In this document: piece by piece, positions 37,111 through 48,645 of the stretch
Layout: each line of letters starts with the position of its first letter
How positions within the stretch are numbered: position 1 is the first letter of the stretch
Assembly: GCF_024586455.1 (NCBI RefSeq)
Contig: NC_065923.1
Coordinates: 65,259,076-65,323,075 of the forward strand
Length of the DNA stretch: 64,000 bases
Source of the DNA: Bactrocera neohumeralis
Lineage: Eukaryota > Arthropoda > Insecta > Diptera > Tephritidae
Direction of reading: 5' to 3'
Notes under the pieces: model-generated
The model's input: only the letters and a program-made list of their open reading frames with translations
What the model was told of the DNA's origin: nothing
Database searches by the model: none
Translations under genes and position numbers: made by a program

Positions 37111-37394
37111 CAGTTATATATTTCATAAATTGACATTTTCGATCAAAAGTCAACTATATACGGGATTAAATATTCTACTAAAGGGCGATAAATCAATTTA
37201 AATATTGAATTTAAAAAATTTTGATCATAAAGATGGCACATATTAAAGAAATTATTTGTGGAAAGTTTTACATATTAATAGCTTTTTGATTTGTTGTTGT
37301 TGTTGTCCGATTTCGTCCGTTTTCTCATGACATAAAATACGAGAATTCTTCTTAATTATTATGTGACAGTTGAGTTACGGGATTTCAACAACAA
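37111..37394. other. AT-rich spacer between two family B copies
   Basis: Contains a TTGTTGTTGTTGTTGTCCG-type triplet stretch near 37,290-37,310 and nothing else recognised. Confidence 0.4.
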
Positions 37395-37995
37395 CAGTGG
37401 GCGGAAAAGCTCATTAATTAATTTTTACACCAACTCCCATAAGGCTTTCTTTAATGCATCCCAGTGGAAAAATTTAATGTCCAATAAAGTTATTGATTTA
37501 GCGTAATTTTTAACAGATACCGTTATATGGGGAGTGAGCGGTGCTGTTGGAGTTAAAGCGTTAAAGGAAGTATAACCATTCAACTTATAATGGTTTGCCA
37601 TGTTTTCAAAAATGGGTTGAATCACATCCTCTTGTTACTGCGATCCTCTATACTTAATTAAACTTTTACCTCAATTTAGTGCTTTTCTGGCACTTTAGAT
37701 GTGGGTTAATATTTTTGGGCGTGGCATGTCCAATTACGCCCATCTAGAACTCGTTTTATTTAACTAAGGTATCTTTGTACAAGTAAAATCGAGATTTCTC
37801 AAGTTTTGCACGAACTGACGGGTAGAGAGACAATAACTAATATCGACTTTTCTCGTCATCCTGATCATATATAGTATATATTACTTGTATATGTTTGGTT
37901 TTACACCTCACAGTATTTCCCCGATTCGTGCAAGTTGAAAGAGTATAAAACGTTCTGTTGCACTCGAACTTAGCTCTTCTTTACTTGTTTTAAAT
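37395..37995 (-). repeat. Dispersed repeat family B, copy 3 (antisense)
   Basis: On the plus strand it carries the reverse of the B phrases: GGGCGTGGCATGTCCAATTA with CGCCCATCTA, GTCATCCTGATCATATAT, and at the end GAGTATAAAACGTTCTGTTG followed by CGAACTTAGCTCTTCTTTAC. The last phrases are the reverse of the family's usual start. Minus-strand frames within it have no domain. Confidence 0.7.
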
Positions 37996-38284
37996 TGTGA
38001 TCTAAGCACCTTAAAATATATCTCCGATTTTCAGACTTAAAATTATACATCTTATTTAGGTGCCAAGTTAGAAAAGTGTTAAAACAAACAAGCCCAGATT
38101 GAATTCAAATTAGATAGAATTAAAGTGACGACTTATTTGCGAATCTGGAAGGATCTTGAACTATAGCCTTCATTATCTAACTGAGTACACCGAAGATAAG
38201 TACGTTATTAAGCATGTCAGAAGTTTCCATTAATTTTTTGTTTTAGCGATGACATTAATTGTTTATAATTTACTTCTCGTCCTA

Positions 38285-38505
38285 AGCAAAGTGTTTCCCA
38301 GTTTAGACAAAATAATACAAATCGTCAAATGACGTTATCGTTACAAAGCTCGCTGGGTTTGGGATATTATCCATAATTACAAAAATTACATAAAGAACTT
38401 GAAATACCAATGGTCAAAACTGAAGTTACAAATCCCTGGCAAAAATACCTGTCGAAACTGCACAATTCTCTTCATACAAAGGATCTGCCAGTGTTTAGAT
38501 GAACA
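38285..38505 (+). pseudogene. Jockey-like LINE C-terminal remnant
   Basis: The frame from 38,383 reads KLHKELEIPMVKTEV then WQKYLSKLHNSLHTKDLPVF before a stop near 38,500. I recall the pattern L-H-x-D-L-x-I-P-x-V-x-x-E-I followed by Y-x-x-x-L-x-x-H-x-N from the extreme C-terminus of jockey-type LINE reverse transcriptases. Upstream traces (ARWVWD near 38,350) would match the preceding A-P-W-Y-V block but lie in another frame. The match is short. Confidence 0.4.
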
Positions 38506-38849
38506 GCGTTCTATCTATCTTCCGCTAACATGAATTGACTAAACCAGCAATTCGTTAGTTATTAAGATTCTAAAACTTATTTTTGGGCTTAAGTTATGTA
38601 AGCATATTCAATAAACAATATTTTTTTTTAATTTCGAAAGGCTTACATTATATTGGAGACTACATAAACTAATTTTAAATAGTCCACAGTGAAATTGAGA
38701 TTTGTCATCCTTTGGTCGATGTTTTCCCCATAGACCCCAGTTATTGAGTTTATATCACACACACACATTTCATTTCAGTTAACTATGTTGAACTGTTTGG
38801 AAACGCCTGAACTTAAACCTACATTACTTATTAAATAAAAAGTTTTGTC

Positions 38850-38935
38850 AATACCCAGTACTGATCCTCTTAAATTGCGAGAGTATAAAATGTTCGGTGA
38901 CACAAAAACTGGGCCCTTTCCTTGTTTGGTATTGA
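38850..38935 (-). repeat. Dispersed repeat family B, terminal fragment
   Basis: AATTGCGAGAGTATAAAATG followed by TTCGGTGACAC and GGGCCCTTTCCTTGTTTGG is the reverse of the family's start. It is truncated after about 85 bp. Confidence 0.6.
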
Positions 38936-39014
38936 TATATTTTTATGCACAGATTGGTTGGTTTTTGCGCTATTTCTGGTATTTTACCGGCGAAACTAAA
39001 ATATATTGTAAATA

Positions 39015-39858
39015 AAGGGTGATCCGTTTCGTTTTTTTTTAAGAAAAAACGCAGAAACTTCTAATTTAATCTATTTTTTGGTAGCTCGTTCGAGCATTCT
39101 GACTGGTAACTGGGGAATGACACGGGTGACGTTTTGCTTAAAGGCCTGAATCGAAGCGTGATTGTCCGCATATACTTAAAACTTTACATATCCCCACAGG
39201 AGAAAGTCTAACGTTAAGATATCACATGATCTTGGTGGCCAATTGACTGGCCGAAAACGTGAAATTATCTGCTCACTGAAGTGTTTTCTCAATAAATCCA
39301 TATGTTGATGCGATGCATTGGAAGTGACGCCGTCTTGTTGAAACCAAATGTCGCCGAGCTCACGAATTTCAACTGATGGTTACGTTTTCAGCGGCAGCAC
39401 TTGAGAAGGTTTCTCTTCGTCTCAAATGCGGTATTTTAGCTTGTTTATATACCCATTGAGCCAGAAATGGGCCTCATCGCTGAACAAAATTTGTGGTCAA
39501 GCGGCTCCTGTTGTTGCACAAGCTGTATTTTGTATGCTTTCAATTTAATATCTCGACGTGCAATGCGCCAAGTTGTTATATGCATACGTCAGTCCGAGTT
39601 GCTGCGAACGGCGCCGAATGGACGCTTCACGGTCTTCGTGTACACTCTCTGCTGTGGCTGCTCTATTTTTTTCTTGTGTACTGGACGTGGTCTATTCGGT
39701 CGAATATTATCGAATAATGAATGCTGGTTCTCAAGATGTGTGATGATGTTGCGAATAGTACGCTCAGTAGGCCGATTATGTTGCTCCATAATGGCCACTC
39801 AAGCGTAATCTGTCAAAAAAAAAGGCTATTGAAAAACATACATAACTGGATCACCCGT
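39015..39858 (-). mobile_element. DD41D-type mariner, decayed, ends present
   Basis: The left end AAGGGTGATCC and right end GGATCACCCGT are inverted, and TA flanks both (39,013-39,014 and 39,859-39,860). The transposase reads on the minus strand. The N-terminal part ERTIRNIITHLENQHSLFDN lies at about 39,720-39,780. The first-Asp block (antisense CCAGAAATGGGCCTCATCGC) is at 39,461, the second-Asp block WFQQDGVTSNAS at about 39,310-39,345, and the P-R-S-C-D block at about 39,220-39,245. The C-terminal P-V-R-M-L-E-R-A stretch is near 39,090. Large deletions between blocks reduce it to 844 bp. Plus-strand frames at 39,467-39,808 are shadows. Confidence 0.85.
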
Positions 39859-39860
39859 TA

Positions 39861-41805
39861 TATATAATATGTTTATTGAATAAAATTAATGTCTGTGATA
39901 GTTCTTGTATCCAATTAAGTCAGATTTCTTATATAGAAACTGTAATAGAAGTTTCTTAATAAAAATGCGCTCAAGAATTTTGAATTTGATCGAAAAACTT
40001 CCCTGAGCTAATTTTATAGTGCACTGTATTACAAAGTCCTTTCTGTAATCTGTTAAATGTAATGAAAAGCAAATTAGAAATAGTGCTAGCTTTAAAGTTC
40101 TTTCGTTGAAATAAACGTCGTTCATATGTTCATACATATATAATACATACATGTATGTATGTATGTATATTGTTAGCATATATTAGACTTAAGACCTAAG
40201 TACATATTCGCATCTGTCCACTCTGTTACAAATCTCTCTATATATAAACATATGTATGTATATGTATGTATTTATGTGTTTGTATACTTAATTGCTGGCA
40301 CTCAATTTACGATAACTTCATTCTTTTTGTTGTTTTTCTGCTTCTTGCAGACACTACTGTCGTTGTTGTAATAATAAAGTTTGTATCGTTGTAATTGCTG
40401 TTGTTTTTGTTTGTTTCGTGGTTGTTGTAACTGTCACTGCTAGTTTGTTAAGCAGTGATTCAAAATTGTGCAGGTGTCCAACGTTTTCTTGTTCTCCACA
40501 CTTTTTCCTCGCTTTTTGTTGTTAGAGTTTTATTTATTTATTTTTGTTTTTTGTCTCTATCACTTGTGCTTCTTCGTTTGCTGTGCTTGTACTTTTCCAT
40601 ATGTATATTCCTCGGGCATTACGGACAAGTCACACTATCTGTAGACGTTACTTTTTGAAAACTAGTTCTAAATTGCTTTGGCTGTTGCAATGCAAACGGT
40701 ATTAAGCGTAGAATACACACGATCACGATAAATGCAAGCGTGTGTATATAGTACGCACATGTATATGTGAGTGTGTGTGCTGTAAGCTTACCGGCGATAG
40801 GGGGCTCCTGTCTGCTGGTGAGTGCTGCTAATGGCGTATGATCATCACTTAAGTGTGGCTATCGAAATTATGGACAAATTGTATGCATTCAAATACATAC
40901 AAACTCAGACAGTTGTATGTATATGTTTATATAGGTATGTATCTATATAAACTTGCATTTATTGTATGCATTCGCAGCTTACCTTTTGTAGACATAGCAT
41001 AGCTTCTTACAGCTTTATGTATTTAAACTTTAGACTTTTCGCGCACTGTTCTCAAGCGCTTCATGCACGCCTGGTCACTAGTGGCACGTTTCTATTTTGA
41101 TTTCGTTATTCTTTGCAACAACAAAGTCAGTTAGTTTTGTCAATTTTCCGGTTTTCAGTTTGTTTATTTGTTTTTGTTGTTATTTATTTCTTTTTGTTGT
41201 TTTGTGCTAGCAGCAGGTTTTTTGTGAATATATTTTTTCTATTATCAGTTTTGTTTTGATGCCCGTTTTCGTTCGTTCGTCGCGCTGTCTATTTTATTTA
41301 CTAATTCAATAGCAATTATCTCAGTATGACGTGACTTGTCCGTTAGAATTTCAAATTAATGCTTCACTATGATTAACGGTATTTAAGTATTGAATTGGAA
41401 TTGTACTTTTTTGTTCGAAAAAGTCAGAAGGCGCATAAAATAATTGTTTATATGTATAGTATGTACATATAAACTAAAATGATACGCTTTTGGCTTATAA
41501 TTCAGCTACTTTGTAATACTCAACCGGAGTTTTCTCAGATAGCAAGAGTGATTCGTAACTTGGTATCTATTCCAAATACTAAAACACGCCCTTAGAACAG
41601 TAAAATCTGCAGCCTTTCGGACAACTTGTCTTAGATTTCGTCTGAAATTTCTTTAATCTGACTTGACATACTTCCAGGATTCGTTTAGGCGGTCATTCCA
41701 GCAAATATACATACATATATTTATATAAGTATAAACCATCCTGAATTATTTTATTTAATCTTTTGCAGCATTAGTCCCGGTTTACGCTTCGAGATCGTAT
41801 GTTAA
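39861..41805. other. Microsatellite- and triplet-rich unassigned DNA
   Basis: Contains TATG/CATA runs (40,135-40,170, 40,250-40,275 and 40,905-40,950) and many TTGTTG-type triplets (40,320-40,440 and 41,165-41,215). No coding motif. The stretch at 40,760-41,300 looks like unique sequence and could hold regulatory DNA, but nothing decides it. Confidence 0.4.
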
Positions 41806-41810
41806 AATGA

Positions 41811-42795
41811 CCAAGACTTTCTTTTTTTTTATTGGCGTAGACACCGCGAACGCGATTAAAGCCGCCAGTCGTTCTTTCTTTTCGCTGTTTGGGGCCAATT
41901 GTAGGCAGGTGCTTCTCCACCTGGTCTTTCCAACGGAGACGAGGTCTTCCTTTTCCTCTGCTTCCTCCGCTGGAGACTGCGGCGAATACTTTCAGAGCTG
42001 GAGTGTTTTCCTCCGTTTGGACGACATGACCTAGGCCGGGTCAAGTAGTCAATGTCGTCGTATATCGCGATATTCGCCATTACCAAAACACCAGAATCTT
42101 TCTCTCGAAAACTTGTAACGTCGACTCATCAAATGTTGTCAAAGTCCATGCCTCTGCACTATATAGCAGGACGAGGATGATGAGTGACTTGTAGAGTTTG
42201 AACTTTGTTCGTCGAGAGTGGACTTTACTTCTCAAATTGCCTACTCAGTCCGAAGTAGCACTTGCTGACAAGAGTTATTCTGCGTTGGATTTCGAGGCTG
42301 ACATTGTTCCTTGGTGTCGATACTGGTTCCAAAATAGACGAAATTATCTACGACTGCGAAGTTATGACTCTCAACAGTGATATGGGAGCCAGGTCGCCAA
42401 TGCGACGACTGTTTGTTTGATTGACAATAGATATATCGTCTTCTAATAGATCCATTTGCTTCGCTTCCTTATCCAGTCTGGACAAAGCAGAACTAACGAC
42501 GCGGATGTTGAGGCCAATATATCAATATCGCCGACGCACGCCAGCAGATTGTGCCTCTCGATTCAGCTCTGCAGATTGAAATATTTTCTCCAGCATAACA
42601 TTGAAGAAGTCGCAAGATAGGGAGTCGTTTTTTCGTTTGGTATCGAACGACTCGGAGAGGTCCTTCCCGATTCTGACAGAGCTTTTGGTGTTGCTGAACG
42701 TCAATTCACATATGTAGCTGTATTAGTTTTGCGGGGATACCAATCTCAGACATCGCGGCATAAACACAGCTCCTTTTCGTGCTGTCAAGGATATT
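41811..42795 (-). pseudogene. RTE-like LINE, 3' two-thirds, broken
   Basis: Read on the minus strand it covers the LINE from the RT palm to the 3' end. The stretch antisense to CSLYAAMSEIG-type sequence is near 42,735-42,790; then comes the block around SVRIGKDLSESFDTKR (42,640-42,690) and the SLSCDFFNVMLEKIFQSAELNRE run (42,550-42,620). The catalytic box, normally Y-A-D-D-I-D-I, reads CVGDIDI near 42,520-42,540, with the first Asp replaced by Gly. C-terminal RGRPRLRWKDQVE-type blocks lie near 41,915-41,960. The 3' end GGCGTAGACACCGC (antisense) sits at 41,836 beside a poly-T run. Frameshifts are frequent. Confidence 0.85.
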
Positions 42796-42799
42796 ACAT

Positions 42800-42862
42800 G
42801 TATAAAGTTCGTCGAGAGGTCACTTTATTTCTCAGTTTCCTATTCATTATTGAGTAGCAAAC
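42800..42862 (-). pseudogene. Second small RTE-like LINE fragment
   Basis: AAGTTCGTCGAGAGGTCACT and TTATTTCTCAGTTTCCTATTC repeat, with changes, a stretch already present inside the neighbouring fragment (42,204-42,250). It is therefore a separate or rearranged piece of the same family, adjoining the first in the same orientation. Confidence 0.65.
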
Positions 42863-42939
42863 TGGATCTCTTCAACCACGGGTCCTATCGCTTCGCTATT
42901 TTTGTTTGTTTGCTTAGACCAAAACCCGAACATTGGAAA

Positions 42940-43290
42940 CATTTAAAAATCTGTATGAAAAGAAAACGATGTAAGGATGTGACTCGAGCGAACGCAAAAA
43001 CTTCATCAAGAGAACTTCCTTCCGCGAGTCGTTGTTGAATCGCAATAAACTGGATTAATGTATGAAGGGTGTGGTTACGAAAAATGAGTTGACAATGTCA
43101 AGCGAAAACTGACGTGGTCGAGTTGCGATGAGCCGGCGCTAACGATGTTCAATCCAAGATTAACGGTCTGGAGAGGTTTTCTTTATGCTTATATATGGAT
43201 TGATGGAAATCAGCTGCTATGAGCTGTTTTTCCTGAGCCAAACTTTTTATCGCACTGTCAACAATGAGACCATCTGAAAGAAACAACGTC
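42940..43290 (+). pseudogene. Mariner transposase remnant
   Basis: Traces read ESLLNRNKLD-like residues near 43,020-43,060, MKGVVTKNELT near 43,060-43,095, a CDEPALTMFNPRLTVWRGF block near 43,125-43,180, and DHLKETTSG near 43,270. In relatives the residue before E in the second trace is the first catalytic Asp (V-T-G-D-E); here it reads N-E. It matches the family at 18.5 kb in the DEPA-x-T-M block. Several stops interrupt the frame. Confidence 0.6.
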
Positions 43291-43304
43291 CGGTGTGTTT
43301 AACG

Positions 43305-43715
43305 TGGGGACCTGCTGACGACAGCCTTACCCCATGGTGCTCAAGAACACAAGAACACAGAGGATCAAATCAATACGTTGAAAATGCAAGGCATTTTCAG
43401 TACAAATAGGGAGTGTGGACTGGACACACTAATCACCTTGCTAGGATTCAAGGCCTATTCAAAACATCTGGCAGACTTTGGATCCGGCACCCGATTGCAA
43501 TACAACTCCACATTCAACTGACAAAGTGTCAGTTCTTCCCACATTCGAGATTTAATTACAAACACCACGATACTCCTCGAGGGGCCAGTCGGCATGAACA
43601 GGTTGGAGCGAACTACAAGGGCTTCTGCTTCCCGTGGTACCAGAATTAAATCTCCAGTCGAACCTCATAGCAGAAACTACTATCAGATGAGCTTCCAGAT
43701 GTTGAAGTACATTTT
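43305..43715 (+). repeat. Unclassified dispersed repeat D, copy 2
   Basis: Shares blocks in order with 24,515-25,135: GACGACAGCCTTACCCCATG, a CGATTGCAATACAACTCCAC block, AAACACCACGATACTCC, then GAACAGGTTGGAGCGAACTA and CCCGTGGTACCAG. It lacks the right part of copy 1. Two overlapping frames (43,413-43,649 and 43,594-43,824) are not conserved with copy 1. Confidence 0.65.
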
Positions 43716-44475
43716 TCACTTACAATTCATCTGCATTATTATCTTTATTGTTTTGTTTAAGAATCTTTTTCAAAGAAAATCCATTTCCCCTAAACTGTTC
43801 CGAATCCTTTGGCAAATACCTTAAGTCAAAAAATTCTTGTTTATTCACAGTTTTGCAACTTCCGGTTGGCCAACTGCGCAATTGTTGCCAAATGACAATA
43901 GGATCAGTTATTGAAAGGATCAGTACAAAATGTGGTAAAAACAAAAATAATTTGAAAGATAAGAAAAACAATGGAAGATGTCAAATTATATATACAATAA
44001 CTGCAAATTTTATGGATATTTTAAGGATCAGCTGTATTAGCCAGCAACACTTTTGAAACTCTAACCGAACACTGATGATCTACTTTACCTGACAAACATG
44101 GAGAAATTAATAGTGAGTAGAATACCTCACGACTATCCACAATAGATTTCTAGTGTTATAATTGCTGCTAAAATCGATTAACTGATCAGATAGGCTAAAA
44201 ACTGGCTGAGACTAAGCTAAATATATGTCAAAGGCCTGCCTTAGGATTTGCCCAAAAGTAATCAATTCAAGCCAATTCACTACACCAGTTCTTTGGTGAA
44301 CATGGCTGGATTATCTTTAGCCAACAATTCTCAGTGAATTAATTTTCATTGTGATACTCATCGACTATCCCTTCAGTCAATGCATGAATCAGTTTTCAAA
44401 TTCTTGTCAGGTGCCATTTTTTGCCGCGATACAATTTCAGATTCGTCCAACCCCTCTCTCTGTATTACACTGCAA
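43716..44475. other. AT-rich DNA, no assignable gene
   Basis: No recognised feature. Confidence 0.45.
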
Positions 44476-44479
44476 CAGA

Positions 44480-44772
44480 AGGTGCTATAAGAAAGACTTT
44501 GTTCATAATTTTAAAATTATTAATTTATTATTGAAAATCTATGTCGACCCCTCAAAGTAATCTCCCTCGGCCCCAAAACATTTGTACCAACGTTTTTTCC
44601 GATCCTCAATCGTAAAATTGAATTCGGAAAGACAAAAGACAAAAGATTATTTTGATAGAATATTTGGCACAGATATCACTGGCAGTCGTATAAACTTAGA
44701 AAAAAATATTTCGACCAATAGGTTTTGAGCGAAATTTAAATTAAGAAGTCTTACTAATTTTTGGCCAAAGTA
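44480..44772 (-). mobile_element. Short internally deleted mariner (MITE-like)
   Basis: The right end (44,735-44,770), read in reverse, gives GGCCAAAAATTAGTAAGACT and later a TATACGACTGCCAGTGATAT phrase, matching the 5' region of the mariner at 33.6 kb. The left end (44,480-44,600) carries AGACTTTGTTCATAATTTTA and an ATCTATGTCGACCCCTCAAA phrase, matching the 3' region of the mariner at 55.9 kb. Both ends of that family are thus joined with the coding part deleted, leaving about 290 bp. Confidence 0.7.
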
Positions 44773-44774
44773 AT

Positions 44775-47580
44775 ATAGAGTAACCATCTAGAGTTCTTGA
44801 AATAATCCGAAAAAAGGTTTAAAAACACAGTAAAACACATGTAAGCTTATAAATGTTGCGCCAAAACAAAAATAATTTCAAACGTTCAAAAAAGTGATAT
44901 AGAGCAAAATATTTTAATTAAAGGCAGATACTTATTTAAAGCACGAAGTACTATCAAGTCTCTCCTAACTTGCTCCTTATCTGCTAACAAAATCTGCTTC
45001 TTTAGTCCACAGTTTAAAGGCTAGTGCCTTTTTATGGTTGATTATTTTGACTCTATATAGCTATTTTTTCCTGTACTTTCTATTATTGTGAAATTCTCAC
45101 TCGAAAGAATAAAATATATTTTTTCTTCTGAATCACTTTTTTTGTCAAGAGATGACTTAAGTTTGGGTTGGAAAGTATAAATCCATGATAGATTTTTATT
45201 ATTTTTTGATAAATTTGCATATATGAGAAAAAATTGCGAAGGTGGACTCTTAAAATAAGGTCAAGTAATCGAAGGGTTAGTACCAACTTTAGGTGACGCC
45301 TGTTGAACGATTTATTCTTAATTATGTATATAATTTGAACCTAAGAAACAACAAGCTGTAGTCACGTCCTCAACAAATACAGTCGCAATCGTCTCTGCAG
45401 ACGATACCATTTTAATTAATTTAGGACAATGTGAAATCTTTTTATGTAGAAAAATAATTATTTTTTCTCTTCCTGTTGAATATATGCATATGTATGTATG
45501 ACAATATAATTTTGTAGCCTTTTGTGGCAAATAAAAGCAAGAAACCCCTATAGAAGGGCAATAAATTAAACTGCGGACTATAAAAATGCGCAAACAAGAG
45601 CAATTGCGGCCCGCAGAGCTATACAATATACATATGTATGCACATACATACTTACATATACGTTTACGTATATGCCTATGTAGAAATGTTAATAGCAATC
45701 TTTATAGCACGCCAGCTAAAATTTTAAAATAAAACAAGCAAATGATTTTCCAATCTTCTTTCAGCGCGCCTGCGCAAACTACCTGCTAACGCTGCCACTT
45801 TTGACTCAGCAGTGTCCCCTCGCACGGGTTCCTTATACGTAGCACACATCCCTGTATGCGCACTAAACAAAACGAAGCATGACTTGCATATGTTTTCAAG
45901 TGTGTGTATGCGCATGCGTAGTGCGTACGATCCCTTTTGCTGTATGCAACCATTTTTCAAATGGTAAAAAGTTTTAAATTTCTTGGAAATAAAAGCATAG
46001 CAGGTACCCATTTTTCTAATGATATTGAAAAGCCAGTTGTGCGCATGCCTATTGGTGTGTCTATGTGTACGTGTTTGCCTTGCAGATGGCTGCCATACTT
46101 CAGTGTCCGTTGGTCCGTCTATCCTTTTTTGTAAATTCATATGTGTATTTGTATGTGTGTGTGTATTTACTTATTTTAAAATTGTTATTTGCTTGTATCC
46201 CAAAATCTATGCTTTGCATTTTTGTAACCCTCAATTGCTCGGCGTGGTTTGTTTGCACTCCTGCATACATACAAATATTGGCTAGATAGGGACTCGCCGT
46301 CAGTTGGTCGCCACTTAAGTGAAAATTTACCAAAGATTTTTTTTTGTTTTTCGCTTTTTTTGGATTTTGCCATAGTCAGTTTTATATACATAGTTGCAAG
46401 TAAAGTTGAGAAGGGTACAGTTTCTATTGCTGACCTTTGATTAGGTTCCTTCACTAGCATTTATTCATTTCATTCCGCTCAATTTCATTTTCAATGTACA
46501 TACATATATATATACATATGCAAGTATGTTACTTCTTCAGCTGGAAGCGTGATATAGTCAACAAAGTGTGTTGTAGGTTCGTAAGACGTTTGCAGCAGGA
46601 TAAGAAGTGGTCTCTACCTATCATGAGTTGGTCACTCCAAGAACCATGATGAGTTTGTTAGAGAACGAAAACCATACGAATCTCAATCACGAAGTTAAGT
46701 TAGAATAAATCTATATTGAAGCCTTTTCCGTATAGTAGTTTACATCGTCACCAAAATAGACTCTGAATTTTAGTTATAGATTATATCGAAACTCTCAGCT
46801 CAAAATACTGAAATTTCCTTAAGAAAAAAAATTATGTTTCTTCAGCTTTTGAGCAGCTGGAGTTTAAAATACAGGTACTTTTCATCTCTGCAGACTCCAC
46901 ATACATTTATCTACTATCTATATTGATATTGAACTCGCATACAGCTTCGTTTTTATTTAATACCAAAATGAAAGTTGCGCTTTAAAGATTCTGAGAGCTT
47001 ATAGAAATCTAAAAGCTTTCATGCACAAAAATATCAAAAACGCAATATCGACGTATTTCCTTTCCGACTCAAACGACATTACAATGCCTCGAAAGAATTG
47101 AGAGGTTATAAACCGGAAGGCAAAGTAATCAGTTTGAAAGGATAACATTTAGGAACGCATAAAAAACTTTAATAAAATTTTCTTTGATATAGTTTAGAAC
47201 TAATGAGCTCATCTAAAAGTTAAGTAAAACAGGTTTGCTGAATGTAAGAAAACAATGTTAGATTAATAAAAAATCAGTGTTAAACGAGATCTTAGAACTT
47301 CATAACTGAGCGCAGTCATGAAACTCGTAGGTTGGTTATCATAGTGGCGGACATCACAGAACTTTGTTTCAAACCTTATGCCAACCAATATCAAAAAGTG
47401 TTTTATAATAGGGCGCCCCTTTCTCAGATAGTGGCTAACATCCGAGTCAACATGTGTTATTAAAAAAAGCTTCTTGGAAAATCTTTAACCTATTTGGAGT
47501 TGACCTAAAAGCTGCAGATCACTCCAATGTCAAGGCAAATCGCTGCTTAGACTTTCACTTGATGTAAATATCTTATCGAA
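44775..47580. other. AT-rich and microsatellite-rich DNA, no assignable gene
   Basis: Simple TATG/CATA runs occur at 45,480-45,500, 45,625-45,660 and 46,495-46,515, and a GTGTGT run at 46,155. The overlapping frames at 45,724-46,440 on both strands arise in this simple sequence and have no domains. Confidence 0.45.
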
Positions 47581-47584
47581 ATAA

Positions 47585-47748
47585 CGGATGCTAAACGAAT
47601 ATTGGGTAATCTCTGGGTGTTCTGAGAGCAAAAGTAAAATTTCTCTTCGAATAGGTGAGAATAGGTCGGATGCTAGACGAATATTCGGTAATCTCTGAGT
47701 GTTCTGAGAGCAAAAGTAAAATTTCTCTTTGAATAGGTGAGAATAGAA
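47585..47748 (+). repeat. Tandem duplication, 82-bp unit
   Basis: Two copies begin at CGGATGCT (47,585 and 47,667) and share the TGTTCTGAGAGCAAAAGTAA and ATAGGTGAGAATAG phrases, with only a few substitutions. Non-coding. Confidence 0.85.
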
Positions 47749-47929
47749 CTGAGCTTTCTAATTAGTGAGGTATTATATGGGCTAAGAGACCATCAGAAGG
47801 TAAAGTTTACAACTGGTTAATCCCAAACTTCTTTTATACTATAAACGGATATATTAAGTTTCCCACGATATTTTTAACATGAAGTTTGTATACATGATGG
47901 TATATGACAAGGGTATTATATCATCGATT

Positions 47930-48645
47930 AACATACGATTGAGTGCGGCAAGAGTAAACAACTCCTGAAGTACGCCGATAAAATCAATATCATGGGCCAT
48001 AACAACCGCGCCGTTAGTTCTGCATTCTCCCCGTTGGACAAAGAAGCGAAGCAAATGGTTCTGGTATTGAGCGAAGGCCAACAAACAGTCGTCGTATTCG
48101 CATATTAGGCTAGCACGTCACTGTTGATAATTATAACTTCAAAGGCGTAAATAATTTCGTCTATTTTGGAATCAGCATTAGCACCAATAACAACATCAAC
48201 ATAGAAATCCAACGCAGAATAGCTATTACTAACAGGTACTACTTCGAACTGAATAGGCAATAGAGAAGTAAAGTCCTCTCTCGACAAACAAAGACCAAAT
48301 TCTACAAATCACTCATCATCCTCGTCCTGCTATATGGTGCCGAGGCATGGGCGATGACAACAACTGATGAGTTGACGTTGCGAGAAAGGTTCTGCGGAAG
48401 ATTTATGGTATTTTGCGTATTGGCAACTGTCGATGAAACGATGAGCTGTACGAGTTATACGCTGGCTAGCTCATGAAGTTCGATGGAATGAAAAAACTTC
48501 AGCTCTGAGACTATTCGACACAATACTCGCCGGGGGAAGCAGAGGAAGAAGAAGACCTCCACACCGTTGGAAAGACCAGGTGAAGAAGGACCTGGCTACA
48601 CTTGGAATCTGCAATTGGCGCCAAATTAAATGCTCATAATGTGAA
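47930..48645 (+). pseudogene. RTE-like LINE, 3' half, broken
   Basis: The fragment starts at the catalytic box, which reads LLKYADKINIMGHN (47,962-48,000), so the second Asp of YADD is replaced by Lys. It continues with KQTVVVFAY near 48,080, an NNFVYFGISISTNNN-type stretch near 48,150-48,195, a VLSRQTKTKFYKSLIILVLLYGAEAW block near 48,275-48,350, and the Arg-rich KKTSTPLERPGEEGPG region near 48,550. Frame changes and deletions between 48,380 and 48,480 break it. It stops short of the usual 3' tail. Confidence 0.82.

Noticed and set aside
39467..39808. Plus-strand frames of up to 113 codons
   Set aside because: They lie antisense to the mariner transposase blocks at 39.1-39.8 kb.
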